DNA from: Candidatus Flavonifractor intestinipullorum
GTDB lineage: Bacteria > Bacillota > Clostridia > Oscillospirales > Oscillospiraceae
NCBI GenBank assembly: GCA_019118925.1
Contig: DWYC01000087.1
Location: 1-64,000 of the forward strand
DNA: 64,000 bases
Direction: 5' to 3'
The translations under genes and the position numbers were made by a program. A model generated the notes under the pieces. The model did not search any database. It was given only the letters and a program-made list of their open reading frames with translations, and was not told the origin of the DNA. Positions 51,602 to 61,684 of this stretch are shown piece by piece (within the stretch, counting starts at the first letter, position 1; every line of letters starts with the position of its first letter).

Positions 51602-52651
51602 ATGATAGACTGCGACCGTGCGCTGGAGCTCATCAGCGAGAGCCTGGACGGGCCTCTCTCCCCGGAGGACCAAAAGGAGCTGGACGAACATCTGGCCGGA
51701 TGCGGCGCCTGCCGGGCCCTCCTGTCCGATTTCAGGCAGATGCACACCGCGCTGGGCGATCTGAACGCCCCCGTACCGGAGGGGTTTGCGCGCAGCGTCA
51801 TGGAGCAGGTGCATCGGGAGAAGGTCGTCCCCATCTCCGGCCGCCGCCGGTGGAAAAACTGGGCGGCCACCGCCGCCGTATTCGCCGTCGTGCTCCTGAG
51901 CGCCGGGACCCTGGGCCAGGACTATCTGGCCGGTTTGACCGGGAACGCCAACGGCGGCAGCGCCCCCGCCGCCGTGCCGGAGGAGGACGAGGCCGGCAGC
52001 GGCGGGGAGACCACCTCGGACGGCCAGCAGGGCCGCACCGGTTCGGCCGCCCCGGCGGAGACGGACTCCGGAGTCCAAGAGAGAGAAATGAACGCCGCCT
52101 CCGGCGGGGGAGGAAGCGCCGCGTCAAGCGGCGGGGCGCCGGTGAATGACCGGGCCTCCCAGCCGGAGAGCGTCCAGGCCGCCCCGGAGGAGACGGCTGA
52201 GGCCGGGAGTACGGCTTCCGCCAGCCCCACTCCAGCCGCCACCCCGGCCACCCGGGCGGAGGTGTCGGCCCCTGCTCCCACGCCGTCCGGCGCGGAGCCC
52301 TCGCCGGCCCCCCTCACGGAGGAGAAGGCCAGGGCCGTTCTGGAGGACTACCTGGCCCGGCAACAGCCCGTAGCGGCCATGCTGACGGCGGTCAGCGAGG
52401 TGGGGGAGATTACCGCCACCGGCCTGTCCCCAAACGGAGCCTACTACACCTTCCAGGTGGAGGAGGCCGTCGCCGGGCCCGACGGAGAGACCGCAAACGC
52501 CTATGCGGTGTCCCTGGACGGCGCGTCGGTGCTGGTGTGCGGCGACCGGAGCCTGCTGGCGGACCTGACGCCGGAGGACCCGGCATGGGCGGACGCGCTG
52601 GCGGCCTACGAGGCGGGACAGCAGGCCTATTACGACGCCATCGGACAGTGA
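51602..52651 (+). CDS. Zinc-finger anti-sigma factor, membrane-bound
   Basis: 349-residue partner of the preceding ECF sigma. N-terminal ZAS domain with His30-x3-Cys34-x2-Cys37 (HLAGCGAC) that clamps the sigma factor in the cytoplasm; one transmembrane helix at about 87-105; then a long Ala/Ser/Pro/Glu-rich extracellular region (110-230) and a ~110-residue folded C-terminal domain. Signal loss would act through proteolysis as in RsiW-type regulators. GGAGGGCC site before the ATG. The outer domain is not recognised. Confidence 0.88.
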   Translation: MIDCDRALELISESLDGPLSPEDQKELDEHLAGCGACRALLSDFRQMHTALGDLNAPVPEGFARSVMEQVHREKVVPISGRRRWKNWAATAAVFAVVLLSAGTLGQDYLAGLTGNANGGSAPAAVPEEDEAGSGGETTSDGQQGRTGSAAPAETDSGVQEREMNAASGGGGSAASSGGAPVNDRASQPESVQAAPEETAEAGSTASASPTPAATPATRAEVSAPAPTPSGAEPSPAPLTEEKARAVLEDYLARQQPVAAMLTAVSEVGEITATGLSPNGAYYTFQVEEAVAGPDGETANAYAVSLDGASVLVCGDRSLLADLTPEDPAWADALAAYEAGQQAYYDAIGQ

Positions 52652-52666
52652 AATCAGAGAAAATGA

Positions 52667-52700
52667 GGGCTCCCGGACAACTCCGGGGGCCCATTTTTTT
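52667..52700 (+). terminator. Terminator of the dusB-sigma operon
   Basis: 11-bp stem GGGCTCCCGGA (one G-T pair) with loop CAAC, then A and seven T. Confidence 0.9.
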
Positions 52701-52749
52701 CCTGCCGAGGCCGCCCCGGTGAGATTGGACTGTTTTTCTAAAATTTCAG

Positions 52750-52778
52750 TTGCCAGCGTCCTGTATTTGAGCTATAAT
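52750..52778 (+). promoter_or_regulatory. Sigma-A promoter for the EF-G paralogue
   Basis: TTGCCA (52750-52755), 17 bp, TATAAT (52773-52778). Confidence 0.8.
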
Positions 52779-52850
52779 GACTAATGTCAGCCGTGACAAC
52801 CGTCCGGGCGCACCGCTGGCCCGATCTCATCACGTAAGGAGAGGAAACAA

Positions 52851-54917
52851 ATGAGCTATTCCGCGCAAAACATCCGCAATATCTGCCTGCTGGGACATGG
52901 CGGCAACGGAAAGACCTCCCTGGCAGAGAGCATGCTGTATTTGACCGGCGGCGCCATCCGTATGGGTTCTCCCGTGGACGGCAATACCGTTTGTGACTAC
53001 GATCCCGAGGAGATCCGGCGCCAGATCTCCATCTCCCTGGCCGTGGCGCCGGTGGAGTACCGTGGCTGTAAGATCAACGTGCTGGACGCCCCCGGCTATT
53101 TCGACTTTGCCGGCGAGGTGCGGGAGGCCGTCAGCGTCTCCGACGCCGCCGTCATCGTCTGCTCGGCCAAGGCCGGCATGAGCGTGGGCGCCGAAAAGGC
53201 CTGGGACTACTGCGAGGAGCGGAAACTCCCCCGCATCCTCTATATCTCCAAGACCGACGAGGACAACGCCGACTATAACGCCGCCTTCGCCACCCTGCGG
53301 GAGCGCTTCGGCAAGAACATCGCCCCCGTGGTGGCCCCCATCTGGGACGAGCATAAAAAGGTCATCGGCATCATCGACGTGCTCCACAAGCGGGCCTATG
53401 AATTCCAGAACGGCAAGCGGGTGGAGATCGCCGTACCCGAGGATAAGATTCCTGTGCTGGACGAGCTCTACGACGCGCTGAAGGAGAGCGTGGCCGAGAC
53501 CAGCGAGGAGTTCATGGATAAATATTTCTCCGGCGAGGACTTTACCTATGCCGAGATGGTCCAGGGCCTGCGCCAGGGTGTGCGGGAGCTCTCCCTGTTC
53601 CCGGTGCTCTGCGGCTCGGCCGTGGAGGGCCTGGGCACCCTGATGCTGCTGGACACCATCGTGGACCTGATCCCCAACCCCCTGGAGTGTGCCCCGGTAG
53701 AGGTGGAGGACGCCGACGGCGAGCCGGAGGAGTACGTCCTCTCCGAGCGGGCCTATCCCTGCGCCTTCGTCTTTAAGACCACCTCCGACCAGTACGGCAA
53801 GTACTCCTATGTGAAGGTGCTCTCGGGCTCCCTGACCCCCGACATGGCTCTGGTGGACGCCCGTACCGGGGAGACGGTGAAGCTGGGACGGCTGTATATC
53901 ATGAAGGGCAAGAAGGCCGAGGAAGTCAAGGAGCTGGTCTGCGGCGACATCGGCGCCATCGGCAAGATGGACGCCCTCAAGACGGGCGACACCGTCTGCG
54001 ATGCCCGCAAAGTGGTCAAAATGCCCGCCATCCCCTTCCCGGAGCCCTGCTACTCGGTGGCCATCGCCCCCAAGACCAAGGGCCAGGAGGACAAGATCGC
54101 CGCCGGCCTCACCCGCCTGAACGAGGAAGACCTGACCTTCAACTGGGTCAACAACGCCGAGACCCATCAGATGGTGGTCTCCGGCACCGGCGATATGCAG
54201 ATGGATGTGCTCCTCTCCAAACTCAAGAGCCGTTTCGGCGTGGAGGCGGAGCTCTCGGTGCCCCGGGTGCCCTACCGGGAGAAGATCCGCAAAAAGGTGG
54301 AGGTCCAGGGCCGCCACAAGAAGCAGACCGGCGGCCACGGCCAGTTCGGCGACGTGTGGATGCGCTTCGAGCCCGGCGAGAGCGAGGAGCTGGAGTTCTG
54401 CGAGGAGGTCGTGGGCGGCGCGGTGCCCAAGAACTACTTCCCCGCGGTGGAGAAGGGCCTGCGGGAGGCGGTGCAGCACGGCGTGCTGGCCGGCTATCCC
54501 GTGGTGAACCTGAAGGCCACCCTCTTCGACGGGTCCTACCACCCGGTGGACTCCTCCGAAATGGCCTTCAAGACCGCCGTGCAGATCGCCTATAAGACCG
54601 GTATGCCCCAGGCGAGCCCCGTGCTGCTGGAGCCCATCGGCGCGCTGAAGGTGACCATTCCCGACAGCTACATGGGCGACATCATGGGCGACCTGAATAA
54701 GCGCCGGGGCCGCGTCATGGGCATGAACCCCGACGGAAAGGGCAACCAGATTGTGGAGGCCGAAGTGCCCATGGCCGAGATGATGACGTACGCCATCGAT
54801 CTGCGCTCCATGACCCAGAGCCGCGGCTCCTTCACCTTCCACTTTGTCCGCTATGAGGAGGCGCCCCAGATGGTCCAGGAAAAGGCCATTGAGGCCGCCA
54901 AGGCGATGGAAGAGTAA
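52851..54917 (+). CDS. EF-G-like translation GTPase paralogue (FusA2 type)
   Basis: 688-residue homologue of elongation factor G with the full five-domain layout: GTPase domain, domain II (PCAFVFKTTSDQYGKYSYVKVLSG), III, IV (RHKKQTGGHGQFGDVWMRFEP) and V. G1 is GHGGNGKT (15-22), G3 DAPGYFDF (79-86) and G4 SKTD (133-136). The switch II histidine of canonical EF-G/EF-Tu (DTPGH) is Tyr83, so GTP hydrolysis may be slow or differently triggered; this exchange is known in FusA2-like paralogues, whose exact role is unsettled. AGGAGAGG before the ATG and a strong promoter point to good expression. Not a Tet(M)-type protein, since domain IV lacks the loops of that group by eye. Confidence 0.88.
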   Translation: MSYSAQNIRNICLLGHGGNGKTSLAESMLYLTGGAIRMGSPVDGNTVCDYDPEEIRRQISISLAVAPVEYRGCKINVLDAPGYFDFAGEVREAVSVSDAAVIVCSAKAGMSVGAEKAWDYCEERKLPRILYISKTDEDNADYNAAFATLRERFGKNIAPVVAPIWDEHKKVIGIIDVLHKRAYEFQNGKRVEIAVPEDKIPVLDELYDALKESVAETSEEFMDKYFSGEDFTYAEMVQGLRQGVRELSLFPVLCGSAVEGLGTLMLLDTIVDLIPNPLECAPVEVEDADGEPEEYVLSERAYPCAFVFKTTSDQYGKYSYVKVLSGSLTPDMALVDARTGETVKLGRLYIMKGKKAEEVKELVCGDIGAIGKMDALKTGDTVCDARKVVKMPAIPFPEPCYSVAIAPKTKGQEDKIAAGLTRLNEEDLTFNWVNNAETHQMVVSGTGDMQMDVLLSKLKSRFGVEAELSVPRVPYREKIRKKVEVQGRHKKQTGGHGQFGDVWMRFEPGESEELEFCEEVVGGAVPKNYFPAVEKGLREAVQHGVLAGYPVVNLKATLFDGSYHPVDSSEMAFKTAVQIAYKTGMPQASPVLLEPIGALKVTIPDSYMGDIMGDLNKRRGRVMGMNPDGKGNQIVEAEVPMAEMMTYAIDLRSMTQSRGSFTFHFVRYEEAPQMVQEKAIEAAKAMEE

Positions 54918-54931
54918 TTTCATATGTTTTC

Positions 54932-54970
54932 GGTCCGCACATAGACGCTGTTTTCGCCTATGTGCGGACC
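54932..54970 (+). terminator. Hairpin after the EF-G paralogue
   Basis: 13-bp perfect stem GGTCCGCACATAG, 13-base T-rich loop, no T-run after it; may be a weak terminator or processing site before the next gene. Confidence 0.5.
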
Positions 54971-54995
54971 GCTATATTCCAAAGAGGACGAACAG

Positions 54996-55505
54996 ATGGC
55001 AAATCTGACGCGTGCAGACGGAACGTTGACCCTGGCAGGAAATTGGGCGCAGGAAGACATTGCGCTCCTCAATCCGGTGGTGAAAAGCTGGGCCCTTCAT
55101 GACTATGGATTATCTGCGGACGGGCCCTTCTCTGTGGAACGCCGGGAGGTCTCCTTTTTTGGCGATGGGGCCTGGGACTTTTATGGAGTCCTGGAAAACC
55201 TTCCGGAGTGGACGGAGGATTGGATAGAACATCCCAAACCCGGCACAGAGCAGCCTCTGAATCGTGAGACTTATGAGGCCCTGATCCGTGTGATGGCGGA
55301 AAAAGAGCTGAGCATCTCGGTGGTATTCACCGAGGAGTGCGAGGGGATGAGCCAAGAAGAGCGCGAGGAGGAGCACAGGGGCGCCTTTCATGGAGAGGTC
55401 GAGGTAGACGGAGAAGAGCGCTTTTACTCGCTGTGGTATGGGGACCTGGACGATGAAGACGACGATGACTGCGACGGCGAGGATGAGGATGAGGAGGACG
55501 AGTAG
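54996..55505 (+). CDS. Hypothetical acidic protein
   Basis: 169-residue soluble protein, start ATG at 54996 with GAGGAC upstream. It reads like a small alpha/beta domain (VSFFGDGAWDFYGVLENLPEWTEDW in parts) with a C-terminal tail of almost only Asp/Glu from about residue 148. No family recognised. It lies 78 bp after the EF-G paralogue with a hairpin between, so cotranscription is uncertain. Acidic tails of this kind often bind basic partners or metal, which is no more than a guess here. Confidence 0.65.
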   Translation: MANLTRADGTLTLAGNWAQEDIALLNPVVKSWALHDYGLSADGPFSVERREVSFFGDGAWDFYGVLENLPEWTEDWIEHPKPGTEQPLNRETYEALIRVMAEKELSISVVFTEECEGMSQEEREEEHRGAFHGEVEVDGEERFYSLWYGDLDDEDDDDCDGEDEDEEDE

Positions 55506-55581
55506 ACCGCTATCCAGGCGGAGCTGAGGCGGGGAAGCGGCCGATTCCGTTTCCCAGAACAGAAAGCAGGAAAAAAGAGGC

Positions 55582-55610
55582 GGAGAGGGGAACGGGAAGT
55601 TCCCCTCCCC
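55582..55610 (-). terminator. Terminator after the OB-fold gene
   Basis: Stem GAGGGGAAC/GTTCCCCTC (55584-55607 region) followed on the minus strand by CGCCTCTTTTTTCC. Confidence 0.75.
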
Positions 55611-55617
55611 GCGCTTC

Positions 55618-56247
55618 TCAGCCCGGCAGGGAGACCGGGGCGTCCAGCGCCTCCAGACGCATGACCGAGATTTCATAGGCGGTGCGCAGGCTGCTCTCCC
55701 CGTGATCCACCTTGGTGTAAGTACGGCTCTGGAACCGGCCCTCCAGGCGCACGGAATCGCCCACCTCCAGCGCCGCGCACTGCCGGGCCAGCGCGCCCCA
55801 GGCGATGCAGGGCAGATAGTCCGCCCGGCCGTACCGGCGGTTGACCGCCAGCAGCAGATCGCAGATCTCCCGGCCCATGGGGGTGCGGCGGTAGACCGGC
55901 GGTTTGCACAGAGCCCCCGAGAGGACCAGCTCGTTGACATGCTCCCCCTGGCTGGGGCGGATGTTCCGGGCGAAGAGGGTGATGACCAGGCGGCTGCCCC
56001 GGCCGCTCTTGTTGTTGAAGGAGCGGACCTCCCCCTCGATCTCCACCTCCTGTCCGGGCTGGAGGGCAAGCTGTTCGGCGGTGGGGTGGGCCACAATGAC
56101 ATTGACCCGGTCCTCCGCGCCGGAGAGCCGCCGCACAACCAGCGGAAACGCGTCGTACCATACGCCATGGTTTTCGTGGGAGGAGGCGGGCGCCATGGCC
56201 ACCACGCCCCGCAGGACCGCCCGATTTTCATTCCGACCTGTTTGCAT
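55618..56247 (-). CDS. Tandem OB-fold single-stranded-DNA-binding-like protein
   Basis: 209-residue protein with two OB-fold-like repeats: the first from ENRAVLRGVV to about 100 (FPLVVRRLSGAEDRVNVIV, VEIEGEVRSF), the second from ELVLSGALCKPPVYRRTPMGREICDLLLAVNR (in parts) to about 200. The second resembles PriB/SSB (YLPCIAWGALARQCAALEVGDSVRLEGR in parts). No acidic SSB tail. It might act in replication, recombination or competence. GTG at 56256 is also in frame, but the AGGAG is one base from it and 11 from the ATG, so ATG is used. Confidence 0.75.
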   Translation of the reverse strand: MQTGRNENRAVLRGVVAMAPASSHENHGVWYDAFPLVVRRLSGAEDRVNVIVAHPTAEQLALQPGQEVEIEGEVRSFNNKSGRGSRLVITLFARNIRPSQGEHVNELVLSGALCKPPVYRRTPMGREICDLLLAVNRRYGRADYLPCIAWGALARQCAALEVGDSVRLEGRFQSRTYTKVDHGESSLRTAYEISVMRLEALDAPVSLPG

Positions 56248-56302
56248 ATCTGCCACGCTCCTGTGTAAGAAATTGACTGGGACATGGGCACTATATGCAA
56301 AA

Positions 56303-56337
56303 CGTCCCCCCGCTTATACCGGCGGGGGGACGCTTTT
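56303..56337. terminator. Hairpin terminator 3' of the small minus-strand gene
   Basis: 11-bp perfect stem CGTCCCCCCGC with an 8-base loop; TTTTTT on the plus strand and TTTTGC on the minus strand, so it works both ways. Confidence 0.75.
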
Positions 56338-56565
56338 TTAGGGCATGGAGCGGGGACGGCGCTGCGCCGCTGCGGCGGAGACGTGGGGCGCGCCTCCCAC
56401 CGTACCGGCGGGGGCGCCGTTGGCGGCGCGTATCCGCCGGGTCATCTGAGTCTGGGACCGGTCCAGGGTCCGGGGCGCCATGAGGGCGTTGGTCTTATGC
56501 CGGACCAGCTGATCCAGCGCCAGCTCCGGGTCCACCAGGATTCCGTCGGCGTTGACTTCGCTCAT
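56338..56565 (-). CDS. Small hypothetical protein
   Basis: 75-residue protein, ATG at 56565 with GGGAGG eight bases ahead and a terminator directly at its stop. N-terminal half is helical and acidic (MSEVNADGILVDPELALDQLV), the rest basic and Ala/Arg-rich (RTLDRSQTQMTRRIRAA). No family recognised. It may be a short regulatory or DNA-associated protein; its signals support it as real. Confidence 0.55.
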   Translation of the reverse strand: MSEVNADGILVDPELALDQLVRHKTNALMAPRTLDRSQTQMTRRIRAANGAPAGTVGGAPHVSAAAAQRRPRSMP

Positions 56566-56613
56566 CGCTTCCACCTCCCGGCCTCAGTATGCCCGGCCGG
56601 AGCGGCGTTATAC

Positions 56614-57723
56614 TTACACCAGCTTGTAATCGCCCGGGGCGATCCAGCCTTTTTTGCGCATAAATTCGGAGATGACCCAGGAGAGCAGGGCGGGCAGCAC
56701 CACACAGATCAGAATCAGACCCAGCCAGTCGACAACTCTAGGAGTCAGGGCGCTCAGGCCGTCCTGGAGGGCGGTCTCACTGGGGGCGATCCAGCCGGTG
56801 ACCACCCCGATGGGCCCGACCAGGCCGCAGGTGCCCATGCCGGAGGAGATGGGCTCGCCGTTCATCTGGAGCTGAAAGAGGCAGGTGGCCAGCGGGCCGG
56901 TCACGGCTGAGGCGATCACCGGCGGCAGCCACAGCACCGGCTTGCGCAGCAGATTGGGCACCAGCAGCATGGAGGTACCCAGACCGATGGAGGCCAGCCC
57001 GCCCGTGCGGTTCTCCCGGTAGGAGCACACGGCGAAGCCCACCATGTGGGCGCAGCACCCGGCCACCGCCGCGCCTCCCGCCAGACCTACCAGGTTCAGC
57101 GCCGCGCAGATGGCCGCCGAGCTGATGGGCAGGGTGAGGATGATCCCCATGGCCACCGAGATGAGCAGCCCCATCAGGAAGGGCTGCTGGGTGGTGGCCC
57201 AGCGGATAAACGACCCCAGGGCCGAGGCCCCTGCGCCGATGGGGGGCGCCAGAAGGGCGGAAGCCAGCACGCCGGTGACGATAGTCACGGCGGGGGTGAC
57301 GATCAGATCCACAGGAGTGCGCTTGGAGACCAGCTTTCCGAAAAAGATGGCGATCAGCGCCACAAAGTAGACGGCCAGAGGTCCGCCCGCGCCGCCCAGG
57401 GCGTTGGAGGAGTAGCCCACCGTAGCCAGGGAGTAGACGATAAACGGAGCGGCCCCTACCGAGTAGCCGATGGCCATGGCCATGGCCGCGCCCTGAATCG
57501 CCTTGGTATAGGTGGAGATATCCTGCAAAAAGGCTCCGGCAGCGCCGGGGAGAAAGAGCCCGAGCGTGCCCAGAATGGTGCCGATGAGCAGGGAGGCAAA
57601 CAGACCGTGGGCCATTCCACCCAGGGCCTGGATGCCGATGCGGTTCCAGGAAAATTCGATGTTCTGCCGTTTGAAGTAGGCGCGCAGTCCGGAGGAACTG
57701 GGCGCAGCGTCGGGTGTGGACAT
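56614..57723 (-). CDS. PTS-IIC-like membrane permease (PTS_EIIC_2 family)
   Basis: 369-residue polytopic protein, about ten helices, of the stand-alone PTS IIC-like family (MAHGLFASLLIGTILGTLG, NRTGGLASIGLGTSMLLVPNLL, GMGTCGLVGPIGV in parts). These proteins are usually not next to IIA/IIB components and their substrate is unknown; no other PTS gene is in this window. GGAGGAG precedes the ATG. It has its own good promoter at 57781-57809. Confidence 0.85.
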   Translation of the reverse strand: MSTPDAAPSSSGLRAYFKRQNIEFSWNRIGIQALGGMAHGLFASLLIGTILGTLGLFLPGAAGAFLQDISTYTKAIQGAAMAMAIGYSVGAAPFIVYSLATVGYSSNALGGAGGPLAVYFVALIAIFFGKLVSKRTPVDLIVTPAVTIVTGVLASALLAPPIGAGASALGSFIRWATTQQPFLMGLLISVAMGIILTLPISSAAICAALNLVGLAGGAAVAGCCAHMVGFAVCSYRENRTGGLASIGLGTSMLLVPNLLRKPVLWLPPVIASAVTGPLATCLFQLQMNGEPISSGMGTCGLVGPIGVVTGWIAPSETALQDGLSALTPRVVDWLGLILICVVLPALLSWVISEFMRKKGWIAPGDYKLV

Positions 57724-57780
57724 GGTGGACTCCTCCAGTGTCAGGGGTGGATGGGTTTCTTCCCCCTTGAATTTCCGTTA

Positions 57781-57809
57781 GTTATACCACGTTTTCACCG
57801 GAGACGCAA
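57781..57809 (-). promoter_or_regulatory. Sigma-A promoter for the PTS-IIC-like gene
   Basis: Minus strand TTGCGT, 17 bp, TATAAC with TGG extended -10. Confidence 0.65.
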
Positions 57810-57920
57810 GAAGTAATGGAAAAGATTTTCCCATAATGGAGCAGAATCTTCCATTCCGGCTTCGTTTTGCAAGAAATGATGCACGGAGATGCAAAAATTT
57901 TGTTTTTTTTGGAAAATCTA

Positions 57921-59466
<1,546 letters not shown>

Positions 59467-59496
59467 GAGTCCTGCGCGGCAAGGAAGAACATAAAT

Positions 59497-59532
59497 GAGG
59501 GCGGCCGGTTCCCTTTGGGACCGGCCGCCCTC
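59497..59532 (+). terminator. gdhA terminator hairpin
   Basis: Long GC stem (GAGGGCGGCCGGTTCCC with its complement, one bulged base) around TTT; weak T-run after it. Confidence 0.7.
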
Positions 59533-59554
59533 TGCCGTACGGGTGCGGAGAAAG

Positions 59555-59588
59555 ACCGGGGGCCGCCACAGATGTGGCGGCCCCCGGT
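59555..59588 (-). terminator. Terminator of the rhodanese operon
   Basis: 16-bp perfect stem ACCGGGGGCCGCCACA with a 2-base loop; CTTTCTCC on the minus strand, 11 bp beyond the membrane-protein stop. Confidence 0.75.
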
Positions 59589-59598
59589 TTCAAACGGT

Positions 59599-60036
59599 TT
59601 ACGGGTAATTTGGGCGGACACGGCCGCCTGCAAACTGGGCCAGAAGGGCCAGAATCAGGACAATGGCCGCCAGCAGGACGGCATAGGGATAGATGCCGAC
59701 CGCCTTGAGCGCAGGTACGGTCAGATAGGCCAGCACCATTCCGGCGGCGGCCAAAGACTCCAGAGCCAACACGGCCCGGAACCCGCCGCCCCGGCGCAGC
59801 GCGCGTACCAGCAGCACCAGCAAGACCACCGTCAACACGACGGCCAGTACCTGGAGGGCCAGCAAAGGTGCGCCGCGGAAGAGCAGCTCATTGTATTTCC
59901 ACTTGCGGGCAGCGACATGGTGATTGACCCCGGCCCTGGTATGGGCCAGGCGGGCGAGAACAAATCCGCCCGCAATACACGCCGCCTGGAGCAGCGTGAC
60001 CAGCGACCAAATCCCGTAGAATACGCGCCGTTTCAT
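59599..60036 (-). CDS. Four-helix membrane protein, function unknown
   Basis: 145-residue protein with four predicted helices (about 8-28, 55-78, 88-107, 115-135) and a short external loop HTRAGVNHHVAARKWKYNELL between helices 1 and 2. No family recognised. It begins three bases after the rhodanese stop and so should be co-translated with it, suggesting a membrane partner of that lipoprotein. Confidence 0.65.
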   Translation of the reverse strand: MKRRVFYGIWSLVTLLQAACIAGGFVLARLAHTRAGVNHHVAARKWKYNELLFRGAPLLALQVLAVVLTVVLLVLLVRALRRGGGFRAVLALESLAAAGMVLAYLTVPALKAVGIYPYAVLLAAIVLILALLAQFAGGRVRPNYP

Positions 60037-60039
60037 GGC

Positions 60040-61473
60040 TTAGTTGGCGGCGGTGGGGTCACCGGTCTCGGTGGGACGGCCGTCATGGGACCAGCCGATC
60101 CAGCCGTCGCTGTAGAGGGAGGTGTTCTCATAACCCATCACCCGGGCGTACCAGAGGATCTCGGCGGCCCGCCAGCCGGAACCGCACATGAACGCCAGAT
60201 GGTTGTTCTCCGGGTCGATGCCGCACTCGGTCCACATAGCCAGAATTTCATCCGCGTTGCGCATGGTCTTGTCGATGTTACGATAGTAAGACACCGAGCT
60301 GGAGCTCGCCTTGCCGGCATAACCAAAGACGGAGCCGGGGATGCGGCCGGCCTTATCGTAATAAGAGTAACCGGAGATAGCACCGATGCGCTCTTCCCAG
60401 GTGCGGTTATCCACCAGGGTGAAGTTGTCCTGAGTGAGCATCTCGGCCACCTCGTCCTGGGTGTCGATCCAGTCGGGATTGGCGGGGGTCTCCACGCCGA
60501 AGCTCTCCACAGCCACGGGCTCCACGTTCTCGGTCTCCAGCTCATAGCCCAGGTTGGACCACTCCACCAGGCCGCCGGTCATGACCCGTACGTCGTCCAC
60601 ACCCATATACTTCAGAATCACGGCGAAGCGGCAGGCGGCCATGGGCTCGGGCCCGGTGACCACGATATGATCCCCGGCGGTGATACCCAGCCGGAGCATC
60701 AGGGCCAGCAGCGTGTCGTCATCGGCCAGCATCCAAATGCCGTCCTCGGGAGGCTCAAACCAGTCGGTGTTCACATGGACTGCGCCGGGCACGTGGCCGT
60801 CCAGATAGCCGGACTGATCACTTTCACCCCAGGCGACATCGAAGAACTTGTACTCCACGCCCTCCTCGAAGGTCTCGGGCGTCTCGCCGTCAATGAGGGC
60901 CTTCACATGCTCGGCGGGTACCAGCATGGAGTAGTTGGGATAGGACTCCATCTCCAGGCTCGCGTCGTCGGCCCACTCGTTGACATTGTAGAGGGAGATG
61001 TCGGTGATGCCGTGCTCGGAGAGGTAGTCGGCCACAGCCTGGGCGTCGGAGTTGTTGGCGTCGTAGACGATGACCTTCTTATCGCTGGTCAGGCTCTTGT
61101 TCTCCAGGTACTGGGTCAGCACCTGCTCCCGGGTCTCGCCCTCCAGGTTGTCCGTATCGCTGTAAGTGCAGTCCAGCCAGCGGGCGGAGAAGTCGGTAGC
61201 GCCGGCGATGTGGCCGCCGCGGGACACACCCTCCAGGGTCCAGCCGATATAGGCGCTGTTGATGCGGGCGTCCACCACCACGCTGTTCTCGTCGGCCAGG
61301 GCGGCCTGGACATCCTCGGTGGTGGCGGTGGGATAGGCCTGGGAGCCTGTATCCGAGGGGGCGGAAGTGGGGTCCGCCGAGAGGGCGGCGCTGGGCTGGC
61401 TCTGCCCGCCGCAGCCAGAGAGCACACCGGCCAGCATGGCGCCCGCCAAAAGAATGCTGAGCAGTTTCTTCAT
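60040..61473 (-). CDS. Three-rhodanese-domain lipoprotein
   Basis: 477-residue exported lipoprotein: lipobox LLSGC-like VLSGC gives lipid-Cys21. Three rhodanese-like units follow: about 50-180 (VVVDARINSAYIGW...VIVYDANNSDAQA), 195-330 (HVPGAVHVNTDWF...IVVTGPEPMAAC) and 345-460 (LVDNRTWEERIG...FMCGSGWRAAEI). Only the third keeps the active-loop cysteine (Cys430 in CGSGWRA); the first two loops have Asp/Ala and Thr/Gly instead. It may transfer sulfane sulfur or thiosulfate outside the membrane, the inactive units helping structure. AAGGAGGAA ahead of the ATG at 61473. Confidence 0.85.
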   Translation of the reverse strand: MKKLLSILLAGAMLAGVLSGCGGQSQPSAALSADPTSAPSDTGSQAYPTATTEDVQAALADENSVVVDARINSAYIGWTLEGVSRGGHIAGATDFSARWLDCTYSDTDNLEGETREQVLTQYLENKSLTSDKKVIVYDANNSDAQAVADYLSEHGITDISLYNVNEWADDASLEMESYPNYSMLVPAEHVKALIDGETPETFEEGVEYKFFDVAWGESDQSGYLDGHVPGAVHVNTDWFEPPEDGIWMLADDDTLLALMLRLGITAGDHIVVTGPEPMAACRFAVILKYMGVDDVRVMTGGLVEWSNLGYELETENVEPVAVESFGVETPANPDWIDTQDEVAEMLTQDNFTLVDNRTWEERIGAISGYSYYDKAGRIPGSVFGYAGKASSSSVSYYRNIDKTMRNADEILAMWTECGIDPENNHLAFMCGSGWRAAEILWYARVMGYENTSLYSDGWIGWSHDGRPTETGDPTAAN

Positions 61474-61549
61474 CGAATCTGGTTCCTCCTTCATTTATTC
61501 TGGCACATGAGGAGACAAGGAGCAGTCCAATGCCTCTGTGCGCCAGAAT

Positions 61550-61578
61550 ATTATAGATTTTGCCGGAAAAGGTGTCAA
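61550..61578 (-). promoter_or_regulatory. Consensus sigma-A promoter for the rhodanese operon
   Basis: Minus strand TTGACA, 17 bp, TATAAT; both perfect. Confidence 0.9.
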
Positions 61579-61684
61579 TCCATTCTCCTTTGATTGGACA
61601 TTGCACTTTTCAATAAAGGAAAGCGAAAAATGGGACGCACGTCGATAGAAGCCGGCGGGCATAGGATGGTGCGGGGTGATTATC

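Noticed and set aside
52851..54917. Tetracycline-resistance ribosomal protection protein
   Set aside because: Motifs and length match FusA2-type EF-G paralogues; no tet leader peptide upstream.
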